NCBI GenBank assembly: GCA_024811115.1
Contig: JAKOGH010000168.1
Span: 310,001 to 374,000, forward strand
DNA length: 64,000 bases
From: Terana coerulea
Lineage: Eukaryota > Basidiomycota > Agaricomycetes > Polyporales > Phanerochaetaceae
Direction of reading: 5' to 3'
In this document: piece by piece, positions 10,682 through 20,644 of the stretch
Position numbering within the stretch: position 1 is the stretch's first letter
Layout: each line of letters opens with the position of its first letter
Notes under the pieces: model-generated
The model's database searches: none
Seen by the model: only the letters and a program-made list of their open reading frames with translations
What the model was told of the DNA's origin: nothing
Made by a program: the position numbers and the translations under genes

Positions 10682-13488
10682 ATGTCGCAGAACATGATGT
10701 CCCCACCTATCTCGCTCGTCCTGTTGCCCCTTCTGCTCACCGCGGTGTACATCCTGTGGACGTTCCTCCTCCTCCTCTTCCGCCAGACCGTCTCTCCCCT
10801 GCGGAAGCTTCCTGGGCCACCATCACCGTCGTTCTTCTTGGGCAACCTTCGCGAAATGCACGACCAGGAGAACACGAATCTCGTCGCCCGCTGGGAGGCA
10901 ACATATGGCTCAACCTTCGTGTACCGAGGATTCATTGGTGGATGCAGGCTGATGACCACCGACCCCGTGGCAGTTGCCCACATACTTGGTCATGCGTATG
11001 ACTATCCGAAGCCCGACTTCGTGCGAGATGCACTTGCGAGCATGGCGGCGGGACATGAGGGGTTGCTTACCGTAGAGGGAGAGGATCACAGGCGACAGGC
11101 ACGTCATCCTTCGTTGGCTATCGTGCTTCGCTAACTCTCGGATACCGTATTTCGATTTTGTGGTGGGCATCATCGAGCAGCGTAAAATTCTGGTAAGTGC
11201 TGCAGTCCGTTCCACTAGGAGTTCACGCTTTGGGGTGCATTTCGGCGTCTGCGTGGCTATATATGCGCTCATAGAGCGCAACACTATCGGTCCTTGTCGA
11301 TTAGTGGTTAGATCATCACGTTGTGGCTTCCCCGCAATTCCGTGAAGACGGAGGCTCGAATCCTCCCTGGGACATATTTTTATCGACCTCGCCTTCCCAA
11401 ATTCACTTCCTTTTTGCTCAATGTCTACCAAATGCGAAAGCGATGTGACGTTGTCCAGCGTTCTGACCTTTTTTCTGCGTAGCTACCTGCTTTCTCCTCG
11501 ACGCACATCAAATCACTATCTCCAATATTCTGGAATAAAGCCCTGCAGGTAAGAGCACATCAAAGTCAATGACAACCCACTAACCTGCTTGACTGCACCA
11601 GCTACGTGACATATGGCTTGATATCATCAGTACCGCCTCCCACACCTTCTCATATTCCTCCGCATCCCCGCTTGACCCCTTCGCCTCCTCTGGTCCAAGC
11701 AGCCCTACGCCAAATCCCACAGCCACAGGACGATCCACAGGGTTCCTGCCGAACCCGTTCGCATCGTTCGAATCGTCGAAAGTTTCTCCTCAGCTCGGCG
11801 AGTCAGTGAGAGCGAGAAATTTGGCGAAGGGTGACCAGGCTGTTGTTGTAGGGAAGGGCAGCGAGGGTGCGCAGGTAGATGTGCTGGCGTGGCTTGCGCG
11901 GGCTACACTGGATGTCATCGGCGAAGCAGGTATGTTTGAACACTCTATACTCCAGTGTCAGGCCTAATCAACTGATGCTATTTGTTCGTAGGGTTTGGAT
12001 ACATGTTCAATTCGCTCAACTTTGCACATAACGGCGAGTCGGAGAACGAGCTCGCGCGCGCGTTTGCAGTGATCTTCAGCACGGCGCGCAAGTTCCGCGT
12101 GATTACAATTCTACAGGTCTGGTTCCCAATCTTGCGCCGTTTCGTACGTGCTCAGAGTTTTCGTAAGGAGAATATGCGCACTGACGTCCTTAGGGCTTTC
12201 CCGCTATGCCATAGCGTCGAAACAGTACAGCAGAGAACGAAGCGAGCGCGACTATGCGCCGGATAGGACTGTCTCTAATCGAAGAACGACGGACGTCGCT
12301 TTTAAACGACTCCTCGAAACCATCGCCAGCTGTCTCCCTCGAAGATAGCGGCTTGGACGGCCGAGATTTATTGACCGTAATGAGTACGTCGCTGCTTGAA
12401 GTGTTTGCAAAAGACTAACATGACATTCTCAACATAGTCAACTCAAGTTTCAAGTCAGACCTGTCCCAGCAACTGTCCATGAACGAGATGCTCTGCCAAA
12501 TCTCTACCTTCCTGGCTGCGGGTGGGTCTCCCCATTCGATATTAGCTCCTCATCTAACCCTGCGCTCGCCTGGCAGGGCACGAGACGTCTTCTTCAGCAC
12601 TGACATGGACGATGTACGCCCTCGCGCGCGCCCGATGCACAGAGGAAACTGCGCGACGAGCTCCGCGGGCTTGCCCTCCCCTTGAACGCGTCCCTCGCAG
12701 CCGCGGACATCCTGCCCATCCTCGATCTGCCCTACCTCGACGCCTGCGTGCGCGAGTCCCTCCGACTGCACGCGCCCGTCACGAGCACCATGCGCATCGC
12801 CACCCACGCCGACGTGATCCCCTCGCCCACCCCTTCCGCGACGCATCCGGCGCTCTCCGCAGCCACATCGCCGTCAACAAGAACGACATCATCACTGTGC
12901 CGATGCAAGCCATAAATAAGAGCACCGCGATCTGGGGCGAAGATGCGTTGACGTTCCGACCGGAGAGGTGGCTGGGTGAAGAGGGGCATAGGAGGCAGGG
13001 GGAGAGGGACGGCGAGGGCGGCGTGAAAGGCTTGTGGGCTGGGCTCTTGACGTTCTTGAACGGCAACATCGTGAATGGGAACCGGTCATGCATTGGATTC
13101 CGGTTCGCCCTGAATGAGTAAGTCTATAACCTGTTCTTATCCCGTCGCATATTGCCAGGAAAGGTGGCTGATGGCACATATTCAGAATCAAGATATTCCT
13201 GTACGTCCTCCTGCGGGACATCGAGGTCTCGCTCGACCCGGGAATAGAAATTGAAAAGCGAGTCAAGTACGTGTCTCCCCCATCCTCTTCGCTCCACCTC
13301 CTCGTAGGAATGCATCGATGCTGACTTGGTACACCCGCCCTCTTTGCAGCGTCGTCACTCGACCGTGCGTCAAGAATGCGCCCCATCTGGGGAACCAGAT
13401 GCCATTGCGTCTCCGCCGCGTTCCCCCCGGATTTCACTTCCTCTCAGAATACAGGTACAGAAGGAGATACGAGTATAACCTCCTATAA
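10682..13488 (+). CDS. Cytochrome P450 monooxygenase (membrane-anchored, ten exons)
   Basis: A heme-thiolate monooxygenase of unknown substrate. An N-terminal membrane anchor (residues about 8-30) is followed by the proline-rich hinge KLPGPPSPSFFLG. The C-helix motif EGEDHRRQ ends exon 1 at 11098. Next come a 12-nt exon RKIL (11181-11192) and LPAFSSTHIKSLSPIFW (from 11483). The I-helix GHETSSSALTW starts at 12577, the K-helix E-x-x-R is in CVRESLRLHAP near 12750, FRPERW is near 12955, and the heme-ligand Cys is in NRSCIGFRFAL near 13080-13112. Exons by splice site: 10682-11098, 11181-11192, 11483-11548, 11602-11930, 11992-12143, 12215-12383, 12438-12521, 12577-13117, 13186-13266, 13350-13488. 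Two frame changes in exon 8, at the CG dinucleotide run near 12630-12645 and at the C-rich tract near 12828, interrupt conserved sequence and are probably sequence error. The heme loop has about five extra residues. A tRNA gene sits in intron 2. Confidence 0.88.
11290..11374 (+). tRNA. tRNA-His (GTG) with a 13-nt intron, nested in a P450 intron
   Basis: The cloverleaf can be drawn by hand. The acceptor stem pairs 11290-11296 with 11367-11373 (one U-U mismatch, one G-U). The D stem pairs 11299-11302 with 11311-11314 around a GG-containing loop. The anticodon stem TCACG (11316-11320) pairs with CGTGA (11341-11345). The anticodon GTG is at 11323-11325. The canonical 37/38 position carries a 13-nt insert (11327-11339), which reads as a tRNA intron. 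The T stem GGAGG/CCTCC is perfect. The T loop CTCGAAT has C instead of the usual first T, which slightly weakens the B box. The discriminator base is A, a G precedes position 1, and a T-run for RNA polymerase III termination follows at 11377-11381. It lies on the same strand as the P450 gene. Confidence 0.8.
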
Positions 13489-14196
13489 TAGCTAGCGGGG
13501 AAGCAGTTCGGGTACCACATCGTCGGCGTGTACCGCTTTGCGCTGTGGTGCCTCGAGCGGTGTAATAAACGGATAGATATATGCAATGGCAGTGACCCCC
13601 GTGATCTAACCGTGCTTGCTAAGACTTCGCGACGGCTCAGTGCCTGAGATGCGGTACAGCATATTTGCAAGGACACGAAGTTACAGGACCTGAAGGATCC
13701 TCTCAAGCCCACTACTGTACGATGCTGAGCCGCTAGGCTCAGGATCACTCCGCTTGCCTGCTTTGCAACTTGGAAAATGTCGATTCCCAACGGTTGGAAA
13801 TCAAACCTACACTGTCGTTACTTTGTTTCGTGTACACGACGCTGGGGGCTATGTGATGGACTACCCCAGCCCAGCAATTATGAAAAGGGGCTATCAGCAT
13901 TAGTGGACAAAGATCAAACTCACAGCGAGAAGGCCCCAGGGCTGATGGAAAAGAACAAAATTCACGCTCGCCTTCGGTTGCAACGCACTATATAGGCATC
14001 ATGACATTGTCTAGCACCATAACCATCAGCAAAGTGTGCCTCTCCTAGCTTGGATTCCAAGTACAGCAGCGAACAGGATCGAGGGTCTCATTGCAAAGCC
14101 GCCCGCAATACTCGGTGTCAATGATTTGGAGACTGTAATCGTGGATATGCATAGGGTACGCAAGGTCGAGTTATGGCCCCAACACGATACAGCCCC
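13489..14196. other. Intergenic spacer between convergent genes
   Basis: 3' flanks of the P450 gene and of the homeobox gene. No coding signal, repeats or RNA gene recognised. Confidence 0.5.
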
Positions 14197-15833
14197 CTAG
14201 GCTGGGCGTGTCTCTTCCAGGGGCAGATTGTCTCGCAGTGCCTGCGCTAGCGACGGAGGCTTGTACGCTGAGAGCTCGGCTTGTGGCGTCGACGAAGACA
14301 GCCCTAGCAACGAGGGCCGCACAGGGACATGGTTAAGATTCGTCTGCGGGCCTGCGTCGGCGCTGTGCGCTGGGGCGAGGAGCCGTCGGCGTGCCTGTAA
14401 TAGATGCAGTTCAGAGATGGAGCGAGGCAAATTGTGAGGACACTTACGTTGATCATCCAGTTCGAGACCTGCGACGTGCTCAGACCCGTTGCGGCACAGA
14501 GCTGCTGCTTCTCGTCCTCGGTGGGATATGGGTGGTGCGCATGACTGCGCAGCCAGTCCTCGAGGTGACTCGTCGCAAACTTTGGGAAGTCGTATACGGG
14601 ACTCATCTGTGAGTCTGCCGCGGCAGCACGATGAGCCGGTGCGAGAATGCGTCGACGCGCCTGGGGAACAACACAACGTTAGATACAAAGTAGGAAAAAT
14701 TAACACGATGACTTACGTTGATCATCCAATTAGACACCTGCGACATGCTCAAGCCCGTTGCGTTGCAGAGTTCCTTCTTCTCCTCCCTCGCTGGGATATG
14801 GATTGTCCGCATTACGGTGCAGCCAGCCTTTGAGGTGATCGGTGACTGATTTCGGTAGCTTGCCACGCTTACGCTCGAGGAGGGCGGACGCCGCCATCGA
14901 GTGGTTGAGCCGCGAGCTGCCAGCGGAGCCAGGTTCAGACAAGATTTTGTCGCCTTCGTGCGAGCCAATAGCGGGCTGTCGCTTCGCCTGGTCGTACGTG
15001 GCACTTGTACTCGAGAACGGAAAGATTCCGCCATTTCCGAGCCCGCGGAGACTGGAGGGTTCGTTTTTATAAGCCAAAGCGACTGCATGCCAGTCAATAA
15101 CAGACGATGGGTTGTACGGTTCAGCGAACGACATGTACAATGGATTCCCGCATCCGGGGAGGGTCAATGAAGATAGGGATGACAGGAAGTTGTCTTGCAA
15201 CGCTGGCGATGCGGGCGACCCAGACCTGGAACTTCTGCGAGATAAAGATAGAGGCGGCGTGCTGGCAGGAGAGCTTGTGCAGTCGCTGTACATTTCGTCG
15301 TGTTGCATGTCGTTGCCGCTGAAAAAGCGCGTGTAATTCAACTCGAGCTTCCTTGTGAGTTCAAGGCCGGAAGGCGCGAACGATGCACGGCCAGGGAAAG
15401 ATTCGGGCAGTGGAGAGTGGTAGACAAGTGTTGAACTCTTCATATCACCGTCGGAAGTCAAAGATACTGATCTTCGACGGCGAAGCCCATCGTGGCTGTG
15501 GCTTAGGAGAGAGGATATGGGCAAAGGTAGAGAAGCGCGGCGGTATCTCTGAGGATTAGTCTTGGCTGTCGGCACGGGCCAGAAGGGTTGTGCATGAGGC
15601 TTATTACTGCTGAATGCATCGTAGACATCGACCGAGTGTCCGGTGAGCGAGAGATGTGGTGAGGGTGTATCGAGGTGCAAGGACATTCCTAAGTGCTGTT
15701 GGCTCCGGCTGGCAGGCGCGAAAGGGTGGCTCTCGTCGTGATTTTCTGCCGCAACAAGACTGCATTCGACTACCGAGGCAATTACCGGCTCCAGGTTAGT
15801 GATTCTCCCAACTGGATACATTGCGATAATCAT
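14197..15833 (-). CDS. TALE-class homeobox transcription factor with two tandem homeodomains
   Basis: A nuclear DNA-binding regulator is predicted. A serine- and proline-rich N-terminal half (SPHLSLTGHSVDVYDAF and following) leads to homeodomain 1 at about 14920-14650: KRGKLPKSVTDHLKGWL, then NPYPSE, the TALE-type three-residue loop region, then MSQVSNWMIN, an intron, and ARRRILAPAH. Homeodomain 2 follows after only about ten residues, at about 14600-14340: SHLEDWLRSHAHHPYPTE, then TSQVSNWMIN, an intron and ARRRLLAPAH. Both homeodomains are split at the same codon. The tail ends at the stop 14197-14199. An extra G at 14785-14787 puts the ELCNATGLS segment of homeodomain 1 in a different frame. 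The start is uncertain: the ATG at 15686 (MSLHLDTPSPHL) is attractive, the open frame reaches 15833, and splicing to the upstream gene is possible. It is a paralog of the homeobox gene at 29.1-31.2 kb. Confidence 0.8.
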
Positions 15834-17351
15834 GAGCCATTGAACAGTGTTTGAAAGCTGGGGTCTTACCTCCGTCCTCGTTCACGACAAACAATCGGCA
15901 GTCTTGAAGGACACTACTCATAGCATACACATCGGAAGACTCTGGTATAAAAAATCATCATGAAATAATGACCGTCGATTGACCGGAGGACTTACGCGTG
16001 TTCATCTTCCAGAACGTCAGTGGCAGGTCTCCGTGACTTATAATAGCAACATCCGCGTCCGAAGTCTGAAGAGGGAGCAAAGGAAGGGCCTATGTCAATC
16101 CCCGCCAATTCCCTTCCCTTTCACATTAAAGGGCTTACCTCAAGGATATATTCTAACACATGATCGAGAGGGTCCACAAACTGTGAAGGCATTTAACCTA
16201 CTTCGTTGATAACCTCTCCTTCTGATCTCACCTTCCCCGAGCGTGACGGTTCCTCTTCCACTATCATCGTATCTTCCTGACTGCTATATGCCAGCGACTC
16301 TGAGAAGAAGAAAAGAAGTGATCAGTGAAGCACTCGTTTTCGACCTTTCGCAAACATACCATTAAAATCATCAGATCCCTCGTCATCTGGGCCACCCAGC
16401 TCAGCCGGTCCTGCTGCTGCTCGTATCCTCTTCGGCAAGATACCACGTTTCTGTATCTTGTAATACTTCAAGAACATGCACTGATCCTTTGGCGGCGGGC
16501 AGCCGTCCTCGCCTCCGCGCGCAGGGCCGGAGCGGGGCGTAAACGACACCTCCGCGTCGCGCTGCGACTCAAATCCGAAGTGCGCCTGCGCGAGCGCGCC
16601 GCCCTGCAGGTCTAGCGACACCTTGTGCTCCTTGCCGGAGTTGGCGAACGCGGCAAGCGCCCACTCCGACGCCTTCACCCAGCCGCGGACGAGGACGATG
16701 CTGTGCGGGGCGACGGCGAACCCAAGGTCCGCGGCAAACGCGCCCCAAGCGTCGTGATGCCGAAGCATGTACTCTTCGAACTTGGTGCTGTGGAGCACCT
16801 CGGACGTGGCGGAGTCGCCCAGGACCGCAAGCGCGCCCTGCTTGCTGTGGCAGGTGAATGAGTACGACGCTGACGCGCCTTTGCTGTCAAGAACAAGTGT
16901 TGACGGTGTCAATGGAAAATTAAATCTGGTCGGTACAGAGAACATACGCCGTTAGAGATCCATTGCCTCCCACATGCGCTATCGAGGAGCTATGGTACGG
17001 CCCAGGCGCTGGATAGTGGTCTTGCGTATGCAGCAACGCTGCTTCCTTGTACTCCAACGGCTCAAAACCCTCAGGCGTACCAAGCACATTGACAGCATGG
17101 TCTTTGGGGTGCAGCACATTGAAAATGCGGTAAAAGCGACCATCCAGCACGATGCCGACGTCGCCGATCAGCACTTCGCCATGCTTCGTCGGCTCAGGGC
17201 GCCATAGCGGATAGCCCCATCCCAGCTCAGAGAGCTGTTCTGCGTATATGCGTGCGGCGAGCGAATCGGCCATGTGTGGCAGAAAGTGTACAGCTGAAGG
17301 CAGCGTGGGGTTGGAATGGTGTCCTAGGGCCGTCAAGAGTGAGTACAGCAT
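15796..17351 (-). CDS. Multi-exon protein of unknown function
   Basis: I do not recognise the family. Exon 1 encodes SLAARIYAEQLSELGWGYPL and a compact region ending at a donor near 16950. Exon 2 (about 16890-16370) is long and includes HSIVLVRGWVKASEWALAAF, a polar segment with a PPPKDQCMFLKYYKIQKRG core and an acidic end. Four or five small exons follow to about 15871, including FVDPLDHVLEYILE and SDADVAIISHGDLP. All inferred introns are 45-75 nt with GT-AG borders. The start is either 17351 or the ATG at 17273 (MADSLAAR). Without splicing after 15871 the frame stops at 15796. With splicing at GTAAGACC it would join in frame to the homeobox open frame. The even exon structure and protein-like translation support a real gene. 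It has no signal peptide or obvious membrane segment. Confidence 0.65.
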
Positions 17352-18050
17352 TATATATGCGTCCTAGGATCCCAGCGTTAATGGCCCTGGGGAAACTTGA
17401 TCTCGGCTTCTAGGAATCACTGCAAAGAACAAAGATCCGCGTCATTATTAGAATATTGACAGAAATACCATCCACATACCGCAATGCAGAAGCACTAGAA
17501 GGAGCACTGCCATGGCGCACTGGTTTGTGCTTCATCCCACGGCGAATCAGGATTTCCTGTGCATAGATTATACATTTACTGTGTGACATTGAGCGTGATT
17601 GAATATATTCGGTCTGAAGTTCACCGTCAAGACATTGTAACTGGAAGTACTAGTGCTGTCGGCGAGCTGCATGCAGCGGCATGGTTTTTTAAAGGAGGTG
17701 AGGCAAGCGCTCCTGAGTCCTCGGAGTCGAGAGTTCGAGCGCGCAGTTCGCCGGAATTGATACCATCAATCGAACCGCTCATCCGCTCACAGCAAACGTC
17801 GAAGGGCGCGACTCGCGTGAGGAGCTTACAGCATTTTTGCAAAGCCCAAAAGACACTACAGGGATAGTGAGTAATGCCCAAAGAGAAAACCAATTAAGAT
17901 TGCACCCACAAATGCGCTCCGCACATCAAGCTCAGTAAATTTGTCCAGCAGTGAGAGAATGAAGGCGAAAGTACGGCTTGGGGATTGTACAGCAATGTGA
18001 ACGGCTTATGATACTTCATGGTAATATCCGTATATTGTTTCTAATAAGAG
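17352..18050. other. Spacer 3' of F-box-like copy B
   Basis: No gene seen. Segments around 17755-17900 resemble the 3' flank of copy C at about 20335-20500: both contain a CATCAATCGAACCGCTC-like motif followed about 100 bp later by ATAGTGAGT. The duplication that made copies B and C therefore included downstream DNA. Confidence 0.45.
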
Positions 18051-19012
18051 CTATTCGTCAGACTCCTCTTCCATGCTCGATTCGTACCTGTGGGACTGGT
18101 GAGGCTGACAACTTGAGAAAATGGCGATAATACTCACAGCACCCAACTAGGAGCATCGTATATAGGGTCGCTCTCAAAAGAGAGCACTTCCACAAGGCGC
18201 TCCGTCCCCGACGCTTTTCGAATATACCCCATCATCCTCTCTCTTCTGAGCGCTCCTCGGCCGTATATCTTCTGTATGCTGGGGTTCGAGGCCACTATTT
18301 GCATCATGCCGCTCGGGACGTTCGACTCGAGGTCGTAGGAGGCCATACGAACAGCCTCTAACGCAGGAGCATCTCGCAGGGCGGAAGCTAGAGGTTGTTT
18401 CAGGGAGAACATATAAGAACCCAGTTCAACTGCTTTCTAGATCGCCATATTCAGATATCGACGTTGCTGAGCAACGGCCAGGCGAACTCACCATAGTGGT
18501 CCATTGACGAATCGCAGCCTCGACCAATCGCTCCATCTCGTGCGCTGTCTTGTTTCGCCCACGAGAATACATGAAGTATACCGTCTCCGGCGTCATGATG
18601 GGAAGTGCACGCCGTAGCCCCGCAATCGAGTCTGAAGAGCTGACGGCGGCCATGAGGATGTACAAGCTCTTGACATTTGGCGTGAGTTTTGCAATACTGT
18701 GGAGTTCTTTCCCGAAGCCCCTTCGAGCTTCAAGTTCCGCACTGCCCTGCCGACGCTCGGATTGGCGACGAGTACTTGGGCGATGGCTTTCGCTTGCTTC
18801 TGTGTGGCGACGCGCAGATGTTCAAAGAGCAGAGGCGTTCCTATCCGCAGCCAGCATTTGGAGACAAGAAGAGCGTCGCTTGGTATAGGGCCTTCTCTGC
18901 GTGCCAGTGCGTCCTGGACTTCGTACCTCGAACGAAAGCGGAAGAAGTCCACCGGAGTAAGGTGGTAGCTGAGAATTTCGCGGAGGAGCTCCTCCGGCAA
19001 GACACTGTCCAT
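18051..19012 (-). CDS. F-box-like protein, family copy B (one-base frameshift)
   Basis: Starts MDSVLPEELLREILSYHLT at 19012, an F-box-like N-terminus. SDALLVSKCWLRIGTPLLF and the family core KSLYILMAAVSSSDSIAGL follow. The next exon has SGMMQIVASNPSIQKIYGRG, and a short acidic exon ends SSMEEESDE at the stop 18051-18053. At about 18715-18722 the sequence reads GAAGGGGCTTC where relatives encode LEGGF: one G is missing from a G run, so the frame changes. Adding one base would restore the family reading, so this may be a homopolymer error and the gene may be intact. Copy C lies next to it on the same strand, about 1.6 kb away. Predicted role: adaptor of an SCF-type ubiquitin ligase; target unknown. 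Confidence 0.65.
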
Positions 19013-20644
19013 CGTCTGTTCGAGCCGCAAGTGTATCTTCCTCGATGTGTTAAGAATATGTTGTTGTCGAGGAGAACGTTGGGATGGCTGTACGTGGATA
19101 ATGAGCGACGCGGTCACGCAACGGAAGTTTGGCACGTTGCACGTGACGTATTTGCGGCATCCGCGCTTCCGGAGTCCGGAGTCCGCTACGCGCCAAAGCC
19201 ATCTGTCACGCGGTCGAAATATGTCACGCTGCACGTGATGCGTTCACATCTACGTCCGCCACTAGCGCTCTCCAATTATAGTTGCATACACAAATCCGAC
19301 CGTATTTACTGAGTACATTTCTTACAGCATACACCGGAAGCTTACTGTATTGTATGCGCAATTTATGCGTATGTATCTATAATATATGCATATATATTTG
19401 TATTTAATTTTTGTATATTTACTAAGGTCACAAAGTGTCATGCTGTGTGCGGTCGCGCCCGGCGCGCATTCTGTATAACGCGCCCGGACGCGGAGGCCGG
19501 TATGTGGTGCTCACTCGATGCAGGAAAGCATCCTCGGGGCGTCGAGCAGACTTGGCAGCAATGGGGCGTGTGTACCGGCGTTGAGATTGACGACTGGATT
19601 TCATAGCGCGCATTGCGCAGCTGACAGCCTCACCGGTTCACGTACGTTTATCAAACTGTTGCTGTGAGGTGTGGATATAAATACCTCCAAAATAACAGAC
19701 AACGCGTGCTTGTGAGTCACGGAGGTAGAATGCTGCCAAGAATGAGAGATTACCTACCATTGTTGTGGCCTTACATACAAGGCTCAGGCGGGCACGATGG
19801 CGAAGCGCTCTGACGACTCCGTTTAAAGTAATTTCTAAGCAGTTACAGACTAAGATATTTGCCTGTCTCATGACATAACACTTACCCGGCTTCACCCATT
19901 GTACTCGGCATATATCGTACATACAGCCATTGTAATATATTGTAAGCTTATGTATTCGTAATATATGGCCATGTATGCTCTGGGCAGAGCATACAAAACC
20001 TCGTGTATTTAATTTGTATTTACGTTTACGATGAGATTATAATCTTATGTAATTTTATTTCTGGAGAGCACTATCCGCCACTGGCCAGCGCCCGCCACGA
20101 ATCGCGAGCAAATCGCGAGTCTGAATGTCTTCGCCATATTTTATTCTTCCCGCGGATAACTAGTATGAATAGTACGTGCAAATGAAGATAATAATGAGGT
20201 GGTTGCGCTTTATCCAAAAGAGCCACAGACTTTGTAGGTCGCTGAGATCCCGGCCGTCGTCAGCCAGAATGCCAGCAGTGGAAACAGCCAACAGCTGGCC
20301 AGCAGTTTGGTCTTCCTTGAAGCTTGAAGCTTGAACGTTTGTCTGTATTGACGCCGTCAACCGAACCGCTCGACATGAATGTTAATTCTCGATGTATTCT
20401 CGAAGCCCGAGGTCATGAAGAGCGAACAGCACTTGTAGTCGTACAATATGGCCCAGGAGCTGATACGTCTACAAAGATAGTGAGTGGTGTATAACAACGC
20501 ATTTTAGTTTGACTACACACCAATTGAATGCTTATATGCATGAAAATGAGAAACAGTAGGAGAGAATGGCTTGAAAATTATGGAAAAAAAAGTAACTTGA
20601 GAGCGTTGCAAAGTAAAGTCGGGGCAGTGTTCTCCGCATTAAAG
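19013..20644. other. AT-rich spacer between F-box-like copies B and C
   Basis: Two very AT-rich tracts with similar TATGTAT/TTGTATTTAATTT motifs lie at about 19335-19430 and 19925-20050. The second contains a near-perfect hairpin (GTATGCTCT, four bases, AGAGCATAC) at 19974-19995. No coding region, terminal repeats or target duplication can be defined. It could be the remains of a small element or simply promoter and 3' flank DNA. Confidence 0.35.

Noticed and set aside
14842..15322. Forward open frames over the homeobox gene
   Set aside because: All are antisense to the homeobox exon and show no independent motif.
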